Part shown: positions 8,492-18,345 of the stretch, piece after piece | Numbering within the stretch: the first letter of the stretch is position 1 | Layout: each line of letters opens with the position of its first letter | Source: Streptococcus sciuri | Lineage (GTDB): Bacteria; Bacillota; Bacilli; Lactobacillales; Streptococcaceae | Assembly (NCBI RefSeq): GCF_024814375.1 | Contig: NZ_JANUXX010000005.1 | Coordinates: forward strand, 1 to 64,000 | Direction of reading: 5' to 3' | DNA length: 64,000 nucleotides | Position numbers and translations under genes: made by a program | Notes under the pieces: generated by a model | Told to the model about the DNA's origin: nothing | Database searches by the model: none | The model's input: the letters and a program-made list of their open reading frames with translations, nothing else

Positions 8492-10363
8492 TTAATTTTC
8501 TAATTCACTTAGATACTCATAGCGCTCATACTTCTCAAGTAAGCGCTCGTTTGCATCGTCTAGCTCTTTTTGTAAATCTGATAGTCGTATAAAGTCACTA
8601 CCGCACGTCTGCATCTCATCTTCAATTGCTTTGATATGCTCTTCTAACTGGCTAATTTCCTCCTCAATTGTCGCCCACTCTTGCTTTTCAAAATAAGACA
8701 TACGCTTTTTAGCAGATTCTTTTTTTACGGCTGTGGTCGGTTTGGCATTTTGCTTTTGTTTTTCAAGAGTTGCTTGCTCAAAGGCTTTCTCATCGAGATA
8801 GTCTGTATAGTTCCCAACATAGGCACGCACCGTACCATTTTCAAAAGCTAGAATTTTGCTAGCAACTTTATCTAGAAAATAACGATCGTGACTGACTGTG
8901 ATAACAGGACCAGAAAACTCTTGTAAAAATTTCTCCAAAACAGTCAAAGTAGCAATATCCAAATCATTTGTCGGTTCGTCAAGCAAAAGAACATTAGGCT
9001 TTTCAATCAGTAAACGTAAGAGATACAAGCGTTTTTTCTCACCACCTGAGAGTTTTGCGATTGTCGTGCCATGTGTTGATCGTGGAAATAAAAACTGCTC
9101 TAAAAGTTCTGTCACACTGCGTACGCCATCTCCAGTTTTGACCTCACTTGCAACCTCTTGGAGATAGCTAATGACACGCTTTGACTCATCCATATCAATC
9201 AGCTGCTGCGAGAAATAACCTATACGCACTGTCGCACCTAGCTCAACTTCACCAGCAGTAGGCTCTAAACGCTTAGTCATGAGATTGAGAAGTGTAGACT
9301 TCCCAACACCATTGTCACCGACAATCCCAATACGATCCTTATTTTGGATAAGGAGGTTAAAGTCGGATAAAATCTGTCTTTTTTCATAAGAAAAGGACAC
9401 ATGAGAGAAAGCAATTACTTTCTTGCCGATACGACTGGACTCAAAATGAAGGGCTAGTTCTGCCTTATTGCCCGCCTTTTTCAAATCAGTTTTCAAGTCA
9501 TTAAAACGATTGATACGAGCTTGTTGCTTGGTTGCACGCGCTTGCGGTTGGGTACACATCCAAGAAAGCTCCTGTTTATAGAGTTGCTTTTTCTTGTGAA
9601 GCATACTAGCATCACGCTCATCCTGCTCAGACCGTAAGCGTACATAGTCTTGGTAATTACCTTGGTATTCAGTCAGCTGGCTATCTGCCAACTCAAAAAT
9701 ACGTGTAGCTACATTGTCCAAAAAATAACGGTCATGTGTAATAAAAACAACAGTCTTTTTACTGGTTTTGAGATAAGTCGTCAGCCATGCAATGGTAGCA
9801 ATATCCAAATGATTGGTTGGCTCATCTAGTAAAAGCAAGTCCGAATCTCCAAGCAAGACTTGCGCCAACTGGACACGACGTCTAAGACCGCCAGATAAGC
9901 TTGAAATGCTACTGGTCAACTCTGAGATACCAAGCTTTGTTAGGACAGTCTTAACTTCGCTTTCAATAGACCAAGCATCAAGACTATCCATCTCCGCCAT
10001 CACTGCCTCCAGTGCATCTTGCTTACTCTCATCATAATCCATCAACAAAGTCTCATAGCGATGTATCAACTGCATCTCACGTAGACTTGAATCAAGAACC
10101 GTCTCAAGTACTGTCTTGTCTTCATCAAAGTGAGGGACTTGTGTCAAGTAGGTTATCTTATAATCATTGGAGCATGAAAAAGGCGACACATCACCGTCAT
10201 ATCCTAGCTCACCAGAGATAACGTCTAAAAGTGTCGTCTTACCTGTACCATTCACTCCGATAATCCCGATTCGATCAAGATTACGAATGATAAAGGAAAT
10301 ATCCTTAAAAACAGTTTTATCACCCACCGACTTGGTCAAGTGTGTTACTAAAAAATCACTCAT
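8492..10363 (-). CDS. ABC-F family ATPase (Uup-like)
   Basis: This 623-aa protein has two ATPase cassettes in one chain and no membrane segments. The first Walker A is GVNGTGKT at 36-43, with [13 protein letters not shown] and [12 protein letters not shown] following. The second has [16 protein letters not shown] and [13 protein letters not shown] basic linker joins them and a charged coiled coil rich in Glu, Lys and Gln ends the protein, as in Uup. ABC-F proteins act on the ribosome, some giving antibiotic protection. Uup-type members are usually housekeeping. Its start overlaps the cca 3' end by 8 bp, so it is coupled to cca and not a partner of the exporter. Confidence 0.9.
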   Translation of the reverse strand: MSDFLVTHLTKSVGDKTVFKDISFIIRNLDRIGIIGVNGTGKTTLLDVISGELGYDGDVSPFSCSNDYKITYLTQVPHFDEDKTVLETVLDSSLREMQLIHRYETLLMDYDESKQDALEAVMAEMDSLDAWSIESEVKTVLTKLGISELTSSISSLSGGLRRRVQLAQVLLGDSDLLLLDEPTNHLDIATIAWLTTYLKTSKKTVVFITHDRYFLDNVATRIFELADSQLTEYQGNYQDYVRLRSEQDERDASMLHKKKQLYKQELSWMCTQPQARATKQQARINRFNDLKTDLKKAGNKAELALHFESSRIGKKVIAFSHVSFSYEKRQILSDFNLLIQNKDRIGIVGDNGVGKSTLLNLMTKRLEPTAGEVELGATVRIGYFSQQLIDMDESKRVISYLQEVASEVKTGDGVRSVTELLEQFLFPRSTHGTTIAKLSGGEKKRLYLLRLLIEKPNVLLLDEPTNDLDIATLTVLEKFLQEFSGPVITVSHDRYFLDKVASKILAFENGTVRAYVGNYTDYLDEKAFEQATLEKQKQNAKPTTAVKKESAKKRMSYFEKQEWATIEEEISQLEEHIKAIEDEMQTCGSDFIRLSDLQKELDDANERLLEKYERYEYLSELEN

Positions 10364-11561
10364 CTTGTCTCCTTCTCACAAACTCTAAAATAGAGTGTTG
10401 ATCATTGGCTAAGTCACCATCCACAATCGCAAGCTCCACAGCTGACAAATGCTGTCCCAAACTAGGACCAGGTCTTAATCCAATCTGCTTGATAAGATCT
10501 GCTCCATTCACCACAATCTCTCGCTTATCGTAGATAGGCAATTGGAGATATATCGTATCAATACTCTCATAGTCAACCGATAACCCCTTTGCCTTACGCA
10601 AACGCTCCGCTAAGTACACTAAGTTTCTGCCATATTGGTAAAGCAAACGCCTATCAACAGACTGAACCAAACGCGTCTTATAAATGGTCATGATAGCCGT
10701 CACTTCTTTTTGAAAGTGACTAGAGGTTTTCCACGCTTTCAAAAAATCCTTAGGATGTTGGCAGTTCATCTGCAAAAGAAGTGCCGCCCAAGCTTGTGTC
10801 GAACTATCAAATGAGGGCAACTCCATCTCCTCAGTCATTGCAAGTAGAGCAGATGCTTTGTCTTGCAATTGTGGCAAATAGCGATAAGCTTCACACTTCA
10901 CAAAAGTATGCAGACCTTTTTTCCAAAAAGGCGCCAAAAGCAACTTATCCAGCTCGATAAAGGAACGCTCTACTGAGATTTTCTCTAGGAGATATGCATG
11001 GCTCTTCATAGCTGAAAAAGTCCTCTCCTCAAGTCTAAAATCAAGACTTGCTAAAAAGCGCAGGCCTCGCAAAATCCTAAGTGCATCCTCACTAAAACGC
11101 TCCTGTGGCTCGCCGACAGCACGCAAAATTTTATCCTCTAGGTCACTCAGTCCTCCAAAATGGTCAATAACCTCACCATCTTGATCTAAAGCAAAAGCAT
11201 TGACCGTAAAATCACGGCGTTTGAGATCCTCATCAAGTGAACGGACAAAATTGACCTGACTAGGACGTCTATAGTCTACGTAGACTTCCTCTGTCCTAAA
11301 AGTCGTAATCTCATACTCACCATCATCCTCTAGTACCAAAACCGTACCATGCTCAATACCAATATCCACTGTCCGCTTAAAAATCTGCTTGATCTCCTCG
11401 GGATAAGAACTTGTAGCAATATCAACATCGTGGATAGGGCGATTTAGCAAAGCATCACGAACACTACCACCAACAAAGTAAGCTTCGTATCCTGCCAAAC
11501 GGATTTTCTGTAATATGGGCAAAGCCTTCTGAAATTCAGAAGGCAAGTGTGTCAATTTCAT
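10356..11561 (-). CDS. cca: CCA-adding tRNA nucleotidyltransferase
   Basis: This 401-aa class II nucleotidyltransferase adds or repairs the 3' CCA end of tRNAs. The N-terminus shows the family core [20 protein letters not shown] with the DxD metal ligands (about residues 32-51). RRDFTVNA and the [12 protein letters not shown] neck motif follow. Length is normal for Gram-positive enzymes of about 400 aa. It overlaps dapB by 4 bp upstream and the ABC-F gene by 8 bp downstream, which indicates translational coupling. Confidence 0.96.
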   Translation of the reverse strand: MKLTHLPSEFQKALPILQKIRLAGYEAYFVGGSVRDALLNRPIHDVDIATSSYPEEIKQIFKRTVDIGIEHGTVLVLEDDGEYEITTFRTEEVYVDYRRPSQVNFVRSLDEDLKRRDFTVNAFALDQDGEVIDHFGGLSDLEDKILRAVGEPQERFSEDALRILRGLRFLASLDFRLEERTFSAMKSHAYLLEKISVERSFIELDKLLLAPFWKKGLHTFVKCEAYRYLPQLQDKASALLAMTEEMELPSFDSSTQAWAALLLQMNCQHPKDFLKAWKTSSHFQKEVTAIMTIYKTRLVQSVDRRLLYQYGRNLVYLAERLRKAKGLSVDYESIDTIYLQLPIYDKREIVVNGADLIKQIGLRPGPSLGQHLSAVELAIVDGDLANDQHSILEFVRRRQDE

Positions 11562-12325
11562 AGTAATTTTTCCAAACCATAAACTAATTTTTGCGCTGTT
11601 ACTACTTTTTTAATTCCTAGGTTGACGCCACTCATAAAAGAGCTCCGATCATAGGAATCATGACGAAGCGTCAGTCCTTCGCCTTGCGCCCCAAAGATAA
11701 CCTCTTGATGGGCAACCAGTCCTGGCAAGCGCACACTGTGAATACGAAAGCCATCATACTCAGCCCCACGAGCCCCTGCTAGAGACTCGGTTTCATCAGG
11801 AAGGCCTTGATGTTTAGACTGTCTTACTCGAGAGATGAGTTCTGCCGTCTTGATAGCCGTTCCGCTAGGAGCATCTTTTTTCTGATCATGATGCAACTCA
11901 ATAATCTCGAGATCTGGGAAATACTGTGCAGCTTTAGCTGCAAACTCCATGAGCAAAATAGCTCCAATGGCAAAATTTGGAGCAATCAACCCACCCAGCT
12001 TTTTCTCAGCTGAGAAAGCAATCAACTCTTCTATTTCACTTTCTGTAAATCCGGTTGTCCCTACAACAGGAGCAAAACCATTCTCAAGGGCAAAACGCGT
12101 ATTAGTATAGGCTACTTCTGGTACGGTAAAATCCACCCAAACATCTGCATTTAGTCCCACTAGCTCCTCTTTTTGATGATAGACAGGTACACCATCTAGC
12201 TCTTTTTGTTTAGCTATAGGTGATAAGAGAGCAACAAGTTCAAGCTCCTTATCCTTTTTGACCATGTCCAGTGCAGCACTCCCCATGCGCCCTGTAAATC
12301 CTGCAATGATGACTTTTATCGGCAT
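11558..12325 (-). CDS. dapB: 4-hydroxy-tetrahydrodipicolinate reductase
   Basis: This 255-aa enzyme makes tetrahydrodipicolinate for lysine and peptidoglycan cross-links. The dinucleotide-binding motif GFTGRMG is near residues 8-14 and the substrate motif [15 protein letters not shown] is central. The start at 12325 is preferred over an ATG 42 bp upstream because AAAGGAGA lies just before it and the Rossmann strand begins immediately. It follows the DegV gene by 14 bp and overlaps cca by 4 bp. Confidence 0.95.
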   Translation of the reverse strand: MPIKVIIAGFTGRMGSAALDMVKKDKELELVALLSPIAKQKELDGVPVYHQKEELVGLNADVWVDFTVPEVAYTNTRFALENGFAPVVGTTGFTESEIEELIAFSAEKKLGGLIAPNFAIGAILLMEFAAKAAQYFPDLEIIELHHDQKKDAPSGTAIKTAELISRVRQSKHQGLPDETESLAGARGAEYDGFRIHSVRLPGLVAHQEVIFGAQGEGLTLRHDSYDRSSFMSGVNLGIKKVVTAQKLVYGLEKLL

Positions 12326-12339
12326 TCTTATCTCCTTTT

Positions 12340-13191
12340 TTAAATTCTTGGCGTAACACCAAAACAAATCGCTCCCTCACCAAGGTGTGTAGCAATAACG
12401 CTGCCAAAACTAGTGATATCAACTTGATTATACCCTTTGTCTGCCAACATTACTCGTAAGCGCTTTGCCTTATCAAGAGCATGTCCTTCAATGATAAATA
12501 TATCATAATCATGATCGCTAGCTGCAGTTGTCTCCTCTAAAATCGCAAGCATGCGCTTCATGATTTTCTTTTCTGTGCGAACTTTTTCATAAACGATGAT
12601 TTTCCCCTCATCATCAAAATACAAAAGAGGCTTGATACTTAAAAGATTGCCAAGCATCGCAGCGCCATTTGATAAACGTCCCCCTTTGACAAAATGATTT
12701 AAATCATCTACCACAATATAAGCTTGCGTTTTATCAATCTGATAAGCAAGCTTTTTTAGAATAGTCTCAAAAACGACTCCCTCGTCTGCTAAGCGTAGGC
12801 AATTGATCACCATACGACCTAGAGGATAGGAGGTGATATGACTATCTGGAAAAGCAATAGTCATATTTTTATACTCATCAATTAAGAACTGAATATTTTG
12901 CCAAAAGCCTGAAATACCAGAGGATAGAAAGAGACCGATGACATGAGTAAAGCCAGCGCTTTCAATCTCACTTAAAATTTCTTCTAAATCTGCAAGACTT
13001 GGTTGGCTTGTTTTGGGAAGAGTCTTTGAGGTAGCCATTTTAGCATAAAACTCGCTAATGGTTAGATTTTTCCCTTCAACATAAGTTGCTCCGTCAATCG
13101 TGATAGGAATGTCAAGGATAAAAACATCCTCTCGTTCTGCAACTTCTTGCGGTAATACCGCTGTATTATCAGTAATTATAGCTAATTTCAT
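12340..13191 (-). CDS. DegV family fatty-acid-binding protein
   Basis: This 283-aa protein begins [14 protein letters not shown], matching the DegV N-terminal strand with its D-(S/N)-T/S motif. It also has the central [12 protein letters not shown] segment that lines the lipid pocket and a [11 protein letters not shown] segment. DegV (FakB-type) proteins bind fatty acids and present them to the kinase FakA. No fakA is in the window, so which lipid it carries is unknown. Its start shares one base with the DUF1149 stop (TAATG). Confidence 0.92.
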   Translation of the reverse strand: MKLAIITDNTAVLPQEVAEREDVFILDIPITIDGATYVEGKNLTISEFYAKMATSKTLPKTSQPSLADLEEILSEIESAGFTHVIGLFLSSGISGFWQNIQFLIDEYKNMTIAFPDSHITSYPLGRMVINCLRLADEGVVFETILKKLAYQIDKTQAYIVVDDLNHFVKGGRLSNGAAMLGNLLSIKPLLYFDDEGKIIVYEKVRTEKKIMKRMLAILEETTAASDHDYDIFIIEGHALDKAKRLRVMLADKGYNQVDITSFGSVIATHLGEGAICFGVTPRI

Positions 13192-13571
13192 TAACTGTTA
13201 AACTCCAAATTCAAGCCCGGACGGTCAAGGGCAATTTCTGTAACTTCATACGTTAATCGCTGCACCACATCAAGTAGAGGGGCTGCTATGTTTTCAACTT
13301 CTTCTTGACTAAAATCTCTTGGTGCATTAATCAAACGATTTTTGATATGAATTAACTGTGACACCGCACCACTAATGACAAACTCATCACGGACAACCAT
13401 AAATTGCAAAACAGCAACAACACTTGTCTTAACTGCTATCTCGTCACGCTCTGAGAGCTGAAAAGTCACCTCAAAATTTGTCTCTGGGGTTCCGTTTTCT
13501 TTTTCCCACTCTAAATTTCTAGCATCATAGTGGTATTGATTTACAAATTCTTTTTCACGGGTAAGTTCCAT
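13191..13571 (-). CDS. DUF1149 family protein
   Basis: This 126-aa soluble protein beginning MELTREKEFVNQYHYD fits DUF1149, a short lactic-acid-bacterial family without a settled function, related in fold to SecB-like proteins. The ATG at 13571 is chosen over one 36 bp upstream because AAGGAG lies at the right distance. It is the first gene of the operon running to the ABC exporter. The 169 bp upstream of it should hold the operon promoter. Confidence 0.85.
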   Translation of the reverse strand: MELTREKEFVNQYHYDARNLEWEKENGTPETNFEVTFQLSERDEIAVKTSVVAVLQFMVVRDEFVISGAVSQLIHIKNRLINAPRDFSQEEVENIAAPLLDVVQRLTYEVTEIALDRPGLNLEFNS

Positions 13572-13740
13572 GTTCTTCTCCTTATCTATCGTATGAGATG
13601 TCACCACAAATATAAATTTTTGTATCTCTTAAATGTTTCAAATTAAACAACCTCATTTAGCAAGCCAGATTCATTATAGCATATTTTAAGAAAGGATTAA
13701 AGTTCAAATTTCTTTTAGACTAGATTGCTATCAGTCAACA

Positions 13741-14460
13741 CTAATCTAAATATTCTTTTAAGAAGTGACATTCGATAGGGCTTAGTGCTCTGTAAGTTCC
13801 GATTGCTAGATTGTCTTCTAGCCAAAAAGGTCCAAAACGAATGCGCTTTAAGTAGGTCACTCTAAGACCGTAAGCTAAAAACATCTTTTTTACTTGATGG
13901 TGCTTTCCCTCCTTGTATGGTCAGATAAGCGCTGCTTTTTGTTTGTCCAACTTCTAAGAGCTCTATCTGTGCTGGTTGACAGAGCGTCCCATCTGAAAAA
14001 GACACTCCGTTTTCAAAAAATGGAGTGCATCTTTTTTAAGTAATCCGTTTACCTCAACATAATAAGTCTTTTGAACATGGTGCTTAGGATGTAGCATACG
14101 AAAACCAAGAGGACCATTGGTTGTCAAGAGTAATAATCCCTCGGTATCACGGTCTAGCCTGCCAATCGGATATAGACCTTCTTTTCTATCCCTAGGTGCT
14201 ACTAAATCTACAACCGTTTGATGTTTGTCATCACTGACTGCACTCACTACACCAGAGGGTTTATTTAACATTAGATAAATTTCTCCCTCAACAGAAATGG
14301 GGTTACCAGATACAGTAATCTTCTGCAGATGGCTATCAACGTTTAGATTTATTTTAGTAACCACCTGTCCATCAATACGCACTTGGTGAGAGCGGATAAG
14401 TCTTTTGACAACACTACGTGATCCAATATTTGCTTTTTCCAATAATTTGTCCAATCGCAT
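13741..14460 (-). pseudogene. RsuA/RluB-family rRNA pseudouridine synthase, two compensating frameshifts
   Basis: The start MRLDKLLEKANIGSR and an S4-like domain lead to the catalytic GRLDRDTEG. The frame then breaks near 14015-14020, where a T6 tract (minus strand) stands where T7 would keep the FFENGVSFSDG reading; the ORF stops at 13963. A second shift near 13912-13918 returns to the original frame, giving EGKHHQVKKMFLAYG and the end KEYLD with a stop at 13741-13743. Restored length is about 239 aa, normal for the family. The enzyme would make a pseudouridine in rRNA. As read it lacks a continuous C-terminal part and is probably inactive. Two indels that cancel could also be sequence errors. 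Confidence 0.85.
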
Positions 14461-14472
14461 GCCATTATTGTA
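14461..14472 (-). promoter_or_regulatory. -10 box 6 nt upstream of the RsuA-family ATG (leaderless arrangement)
   Basis: Minus strand TGCTACAAT places the extended -10 hexamer at 14467-14472, six bases before the ATG at 14460. Transcription would begin at or next to the start codon. No Shine-Dalgarno motif is present. Confidence 0.6.
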
Positions 14473-14481
14473 GCACATCTT

Positions 14482-15186
14482 TTAAGATTTCAAAAGAGAA
14501 GCTGCCTCTTTATCCAAAACGAGGTAGAGATGAGGATGTCCTTTTAAGCTACTAGCTGGTAGTTCCAGTGTTTGCTTGCCTTCCACTAATCCTCTTATAG
14601 CTTCTGCTTTATCTTTTCCATAAGCCATCAGCACAATCTGCTTAGCTGCAATGATTGAAGCAATACCCATTGAAATCGCTTGCTTAGGTACTTCTTCGTT
14701 ATCAAAGAAACGACTGTTTGCTTCAATCGTACTCTCTGTCAAATCAACCACGTGTGTCGTCTCATCAAAAGGCGTCCCTGGTTCATTAAAGCCTATATGT
14801 CCATTGCGGCCAATTCCCAAAATCTGAAAATCAATTGGATGTGTCGCAAGTAGCTCATCATAACGTTTCGCCTCAGCTGATAAATCTTCTGCTAAACCAT
14901 TTGGCAAGTAGTGCGCTTTAAAAGGCTTTGCCTTAAAGAGGTGCTCTTCCATAAAGTACGCATAGCTTTGCGGATGACTAGCCGACAGACCCACATACTC
15001 ATCCAGATTGAGACTGATCATTTGGCTAAAGTCCAAATCGCTTTTTACAATTTCCTGGTAAAATGTCAAAGGAGTGCTACCTGTTGCCAATCCCAAGGTT
15101 CTACTGCCTTTTTTCATACTATCTCTTAAGAGCTCAAAAGCTTTTTTACCACCTTCTTTAGCATCTGCTACTGTCACAATGTGCAT
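14482..15186 (-). CDS. nagB: Glucosamine-6-phosphate deaminase
   Basis: This 234-aa enzyme converts glucosamine-6-phosphate to fructose-6-phosphate and ammonia. It shows [10 protein letters not shown], the [10 protein letters not shown] segment with the catalytic Asp, and [15 protein letters not shown]. Length is typical for the short Gram-positive type. GGAGGATATAAC precedes the ATG. Two NagR-type operators overlap its promoter, so it should be induced by amino sugars. It is divergent from queA. Confidence 0.96.
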   Translation of the reverse strand: MHIVTVADAKEGGKKAFELLRDSMKKGSRTLGLATGSTPLTFYQEIVKSDLDFSQMISLNLDEYVGLSASHPQSYAYFMEEHLFKAKPFKAHYLPNGLAEDLSAEAKRYDELLATHPIDFQILGIGRNGHIGFNEPGTPFDETTHVVDLTESTIEANSRFFDNEEVPKQAISMGIASIIAAKQIVLMAYGKDKAEAIRGLVEGKQTLELPASSLKGHPHLYLVLDKEAASLLKS

Positions 15187-15202
15187 GTTATATCCTCCTT
15201 TA

Positions 15203-15221
15203 GGTATAGACCAATATTTGT
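15203..15221 (-). promoter_or_regulatory. NagR-type dre operator, promoter-distal copy in the nagB leader
   Basis: GGTATAGACCAATATTTGT matches the GntR-family NagR/DasR dre pattern (TTGGTCTATACC on the other strand). This copy lies between the -10 box and the nagB start, so it covers the transcribed leader. Confidence 0.8.
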
Positions 15222-15225
15222 TATT

Positions 15226-15254
15226 ATTATATGGTATAGACCAATATTTGTCAA
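15226..15254 (-). promoter_or_regulatory. nagB: Consensus promoter of nagB
   Basis: Minus strand TTGACA (15249-15254), a 17-bp spacer and TATAAT (15226-15231) form a perfect sigma-70 type promoter. The spacer is largely occupied by a dre operator. Confidence 0.85.
15233..15251 (-). promoter_or_regulatory. NagR-type dre operator overlapping the nagB -35/spacer
   Basis: An exact second copy of the same 19-bp sequence lies 30 bp away, about three helix turns, inside the spacer and -35 of the nagB promoter. Two operators on one helix face suit cooperative repression. Confidence 0.82.
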
Positions 15255-15333
15255 GAAAAATCTCAACTATCTTTGACTTTTTTTGTGATATAATAAAAAA
15301 GCACCATTCATGGATAAATAAAGGAGAATTTTC

Positions 15334-16362
15334 GTGAATACAAATGATTTTGATTTTGATTTACCAGAGAAGTTAATTGCTCAGACTCCTCTTGAAAAAC
15401 GAGATGGTTCCAAACTCTTGGTCATTGACCACAATAAACACACTATGGTAGATACCCATTTTGACCACATTTTAGATGAGTTAAATTCTGGCGATGCGCT
15501 TGTTATGAACAATACGCGTGTGCTTCCTGCCCGTCTTTACGGTGAAAAAACAGACACACATGGTCATGTGGAATTGCTTCTTTTGAAAAATACACAGGAT
15601 GACCAATGGGAAGTTCTCGCAAAACCTGCAAAACGCTTACGTGTCGGAGCTAAAATAGCATTCGGTGATGGGCGTTTAACTGCTACTGTAGTTGAAGAAT
15701 TAGATCACGGCGGACGTATTGTTTCATTTGCTTATGACGGTATCTTTCTTGAAGTTTTGGAAAGCCTTGGCGAAATGCCATTGCCACCATACATTCATGA
15801 AAAATTAGATGACCCAAACCGTTACCAAACCGTTTATGCTAAAGAAAATGGCTCTGCTGCCGCTCCGACTGCTGGACTTCACTTCACTAAAGATTTGCTT
15901 GCCAAAATCGAGTCAAAAGGTGTTAAGCTTGTCTATCTGACACTTCATGTTGGGCTAGGAACTTTCCGCCCAGTATCTGTCGATAATATCGAAGAGCACG
16001 AAATGCACTCTGAATTTTACACACTGTCTGAAAAAGCTGCTCAAACGCTCCGTGATGTGAAAACTGCGGGTGGACGTGTTGTTGCAGTCGGAACAACATC
16101 TATCCGTACGCTTGAAACTATCGGTTCAAAATTCAACGGCGACATCAAAGCTGACAGCGGTTGGACAAACATCTTTATCAAGCCTGGCTATACATTTAAA
16201 GTGGTTGATGCTTTTTCAACAAATTTCCACTTACCAAAATCAACACTTGTCATGCTAGTGTCTGCCTTTGCAGGACGTGAATTTGTCCTTGAAGCATACC
16301 AACACGCCATTGACAAACACTATCGTTTCTTTAGCTTTGGCGATGCTATGTTTATCAAATAA
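15334..16362 (+). CDS. queA: S-adenosylmethionine:tRNA ribosyltransferase-isomerase
   Basis: This 342-aa enzyme makes epoxyqueuosine in tRNA anticodons using the ribosyl part of SAM. It contains [27 protein letters not shown] and [17 protein letters not shown], all family landmarks. The start is GTG with AAAGGAG seven bases before it. An extended -10 (TGATATAAT) lies upstream. The full pathway is not in the window. It is divergent from nagB. Confidence 0.96.
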   Translation: MNTNDFDFDLPEKLIAQTPLEKRDGSKLLVIDHNKHTMVDTHFDHILDELNSGDALVMNNTRVLPARLYGEKTDTHGHVELLLLKNTQDDQWEVLAKPAKRLRVGAKIAFGDGRLTATVVEELDHGGRIVSFAYDGIFLEVLESLGEMPLPPYIHEKLDDPNRYQTVYAKENGSAAAPTAGLHFTKDLLAKIESKGVKLVYLTLHVGLGTFRPVSVDNIEEHEMHSEFYTLSEKAAQTLRDVKTAGGRVVAVGTTSIRTLETIGSKFNGDIKADSGWTNIFIKPGYTFKVVDAFSTNFHLPKSTLVMLVSAFAGREFVLEAYQHAIDKHYRFFSFGDAMFIK

Positions 16363-16389
16363 CTCTTCAAAAAAAATGCAAAAGGAAAA

Positions 16390-17628
16390 ATGATGATTTA
16401 CCTCAAACGTTTACTGAGTATCATCCTTTTGTGTATTATCAGCTTTGTCGTTTTTCAACATGAAAAAAATAGCCTAGAGTTTGAAAAACACTACCAAAGC
16501 ACACAGCAGGTACTCAGTTATTTTCAAAAGCATAACAAAGCCTATCAAAAACTACACCTTTTGGAGAAGATGCGCATGCGTAAGCACATGATGATAGGTA
16601 TCAAGAAACTCCAGAAAGTCGGCTGGTCAGATGAAACAATTAAAGACGCATATCTGCGCTACCTCTCACAAAATACTCTTTCTAAAAAAGCTATCCATCG
16701 TGCACTCACTCAAACGACTATCATCGGCACCACTACGTTTAGGAGACTTTGGAAAACAGAACTAGCAAAAGTCGAAAACCAGCAGCCACTATACCGCCTA
16801 GAGCATGCCAAACACCTACTTGCTATTTTTTTAAGTCAAGATCATATGCCACAGGTCATCAGTGGACAACAACAGCAAACCAAAGCACTACTCACTCACT
16901 TTGATGATAGCCTCTCACCAACTGATAGTTTATGGAACGACTTAGCAGAGCTGACACAGATTGCTTATCCCAATGATAATTTTTCTAAAAACGATACATT
17001 AGCCATCCAACTTCATCAGTTTCGCTACATTATCTCTAGCCAGCAAGCCCAGTGGATTCGACGTCATTTTAAGACAGGAAATGATACAGATGCCGATGCC
17101 CTTGCTAAATATCTCGCTAAGCTAAATAGCTCTGACTACACACTAAATGAATCAGCTAGATACCACAACAAAGTGGCAAGCAAGATAACTCAAAACGGCA
17201 TCCTAAAGCCTGTTTATGCGGACAATTGTAAAGAGAGTAATTTTAAAGTCCTCATCCACTTCCACAGTGAGTTCATCCTTTCAAAAAGTGGCGACTTTTT
17301 AGTCGCAACAGATGTCCAAAAAATCTCACAACGTGCCATTATCAACAGTGCCACTTTTAATTATGCCAATCAAAACGATGAGCGACACATTCAATTAGAT
17401 GTAACCCCCATTGTTTACCACGAACCATACTTTATCACTAAAGCTATGACAGCAAACGGTATAACTTTTGTCGAACCTAGTTTAGAGGAACAAAAAGATA
17501 AGCACAATCGCATTTTCAGTCGAGAAGGGAAGTCTTCTAAACAACTCTCAAAAGCTTTGTCTAAAGCCTTTCAAAAACGCATCAAAACCTACCAAAAATT
17601 ACTCACACCATCTCATAATACCCATTAA
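16390..17628 (+). CDS. Membrane-anchored protein of streptococcal DUF3114 type
   Basis: This 412-aa protein has one N-terminal hydrophobic helix (about residues 6-24) followed by a basic, mostly helical extracytoplasmic or cytoplasmic region. The segment from about residue 245, with YHNKVASKI, VYADNCKESNFKVL and HFHSEFILSKSGDF, resembles the DUF3114 family of streptococci as I recall it; this assignment is from memory. No catalytic motif is recognised. AAAGG precedes the ATG ATG start. It lies 27 bp after queA with no terminator between, so co-transcription is likely. A strong terminator follows. Confidence 0.8.
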   Translation: MMIYLKRLLSIILLCIISFVVFQHEKNSLEFEKHYQSTQQVLSYFQKHNKAYQKLHLLEKMRMRKHMMIGIKKLQKVGWSDETIKDAYLRYLSQNTLSKKAIHRALTQTTIIGTTTFRRLWKTELAKVENQQPLYRLEHAKHLLAIFLSQDHMPQVISGQQQQTKALLTHFDDSLSPTDSLWNDLAELTQIAYPNDNFSKNDTLAIQLHQFRYIISSQQAQWIRRHFKTGNDTDADALAKYLAKLNSSDYTLNESARYHNKVASKITQNGILKPVYADNCKESNFKVLIHFHSEFILSKSGDFLVATDVQKISQRAIINSATFNYANQNDERHIQLDVTPIVYHEPYFITKAMTANGITFVEPSLEEQKDKHNRIFSREGKSSKQLSKALSKAFQKRIKTYQKLLTPSHNTH

Positions 17629-17636
17629 TTACATCG

Positions 17637-17672
17637 AACCCTCTCATTGCAATTGTAGTGAGAGGGTTTTCT
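17637..17672. terminator. Bidirectional terminator between two convergent genes
   Basis: AACCCTCTCA (17637-17646) pairs with TGAGAGGGTT (17659-17668) across a 12-nt loop, followed by TTTTC. It closes the DUF3114-type gene and lies just past the stop of the minus-strand pseudogene. Confidence 0.85.
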
Positions 17673-17677
17673 TATTG

Positions 17678-17984
17678 CTACGATGTCGTTAAAGCATAAA
17701 TAAAAGTATTTTCAGAATAGGCAAGCGAAAGCTTTTGCATCTGAGAAATAGCCATTACTCCATTAAAAGACACTCTATCATTAGTGTGTTCTCCGATTAA
17801 TGTTTGACTGTCTAGCTCCGATATATAAACCGCTACTTATCGACGTACTTGTCGTGTTTAGTTGAAAAGCATGCCAAAACATGATGATAAACACGCAAAG
17901 AACAATCAAAATCAGCAAAACCAAAAGTATACACACTGCAACAACATCCACTGGACGCTGTCGCCTCTTTTTATTATTTTTCAT
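17678..17984 (-). pseudogene. Frameshifted small single-pass membrane protein
   Basis: The ATG at 17984 opens MKNNKKRRQRPVDVV, a basic head, then a strong membrane helix (about residues 14-38). The frame ends at 17781 after about 50 further codons. In the next frame the reading continues as ELDSQTLIGEHTNDRVSF through SLAYSENTFIYALTTS to a TAG at 17678-17680, just before the shared terminator. The switch falls at or next to an ATATATA tract (17821-17827). Two more bases there, or one less, would give one protein of about 100 aa. The family is not recognised. It may be decayed, a slippage-controlled gene or a sequence error. Confidence 0.6.
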
Positions 17985-18057
17985 CACAATTCTTTTATAA
18001 ATTATTTTCCCAAAACATATCCCTTTTATTTTTTGTCATATTGAAAAATAAAAACCA

Positions 18058-18086
18058 TTGACAACGCTTCCAAATTGTGTTATTCT
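18058..18086 (+). promoter_or_regulatory. Promoter of the bacteriocin-type cassette
   Basis: TTGACA (18058-18063), a 17-bp spacer and TATTCT (18081-18086) precede the 47-aa ORF by 109 bp. Confidence 0.65.
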
Positions 18087-18195
18087 TAGCGTGAGGAGAG
18101 GACAGACAAAGCTTATTAACTTGCTATTTTTGATTCAGGGTTTATGTTTGTTGTTAAGCCAAAATAATTTTAATATTCTAACACGAAAGGAGGTT

Positions 18196-18339
18196 ATGAG
18201 TTACAGCTTACCTAATCGGTATAAAAACAGAGATTTTGAACTGCCATACAATACTCCTTTATTCTGTATAGTAAGAAGCTTTGTATGGCAAATAGCAGAT
18301 GTAATGTTAATTGAGATTTTTAGACATTGCCGAGGATAG
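18196..18339 (+). CDS. 47-aa peptide at the head of a lactococcin-972-type cassette
   Basis: The ATG at 18196 follows AAAGGAGG, whose spacing to the start is short (2-5 nt depending on pairing). The peptide begins MSYSLPNRYKNRDFELPY and ends EIFRHCRG. It has no signal peptide, a hydrophobic middle (FCIVRSFVWQIADVMLIEIF) and two Cys. It ends 6 bp before the permease gene. In lactococcin-972 operons this position holds the secreted bacteriocin, but this peptide lacks that family's leader. It could be an unusual peptide, a remnant or a translated leader ORF. Confidence 0.45.
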   Translation: MSYSLPNRYKNRDFELPYNTPLFCIVRSFVWQIADVMLIEIFRHCRG

Positions 18340-18345
18340 TAGCCT

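Noticed and set aside
18058-18195. TTG-initiated extension upstream of the 47-aa peptide
   Set aside because: The TTG is the -35 hexamer of the promoter and there is no ribosome site.
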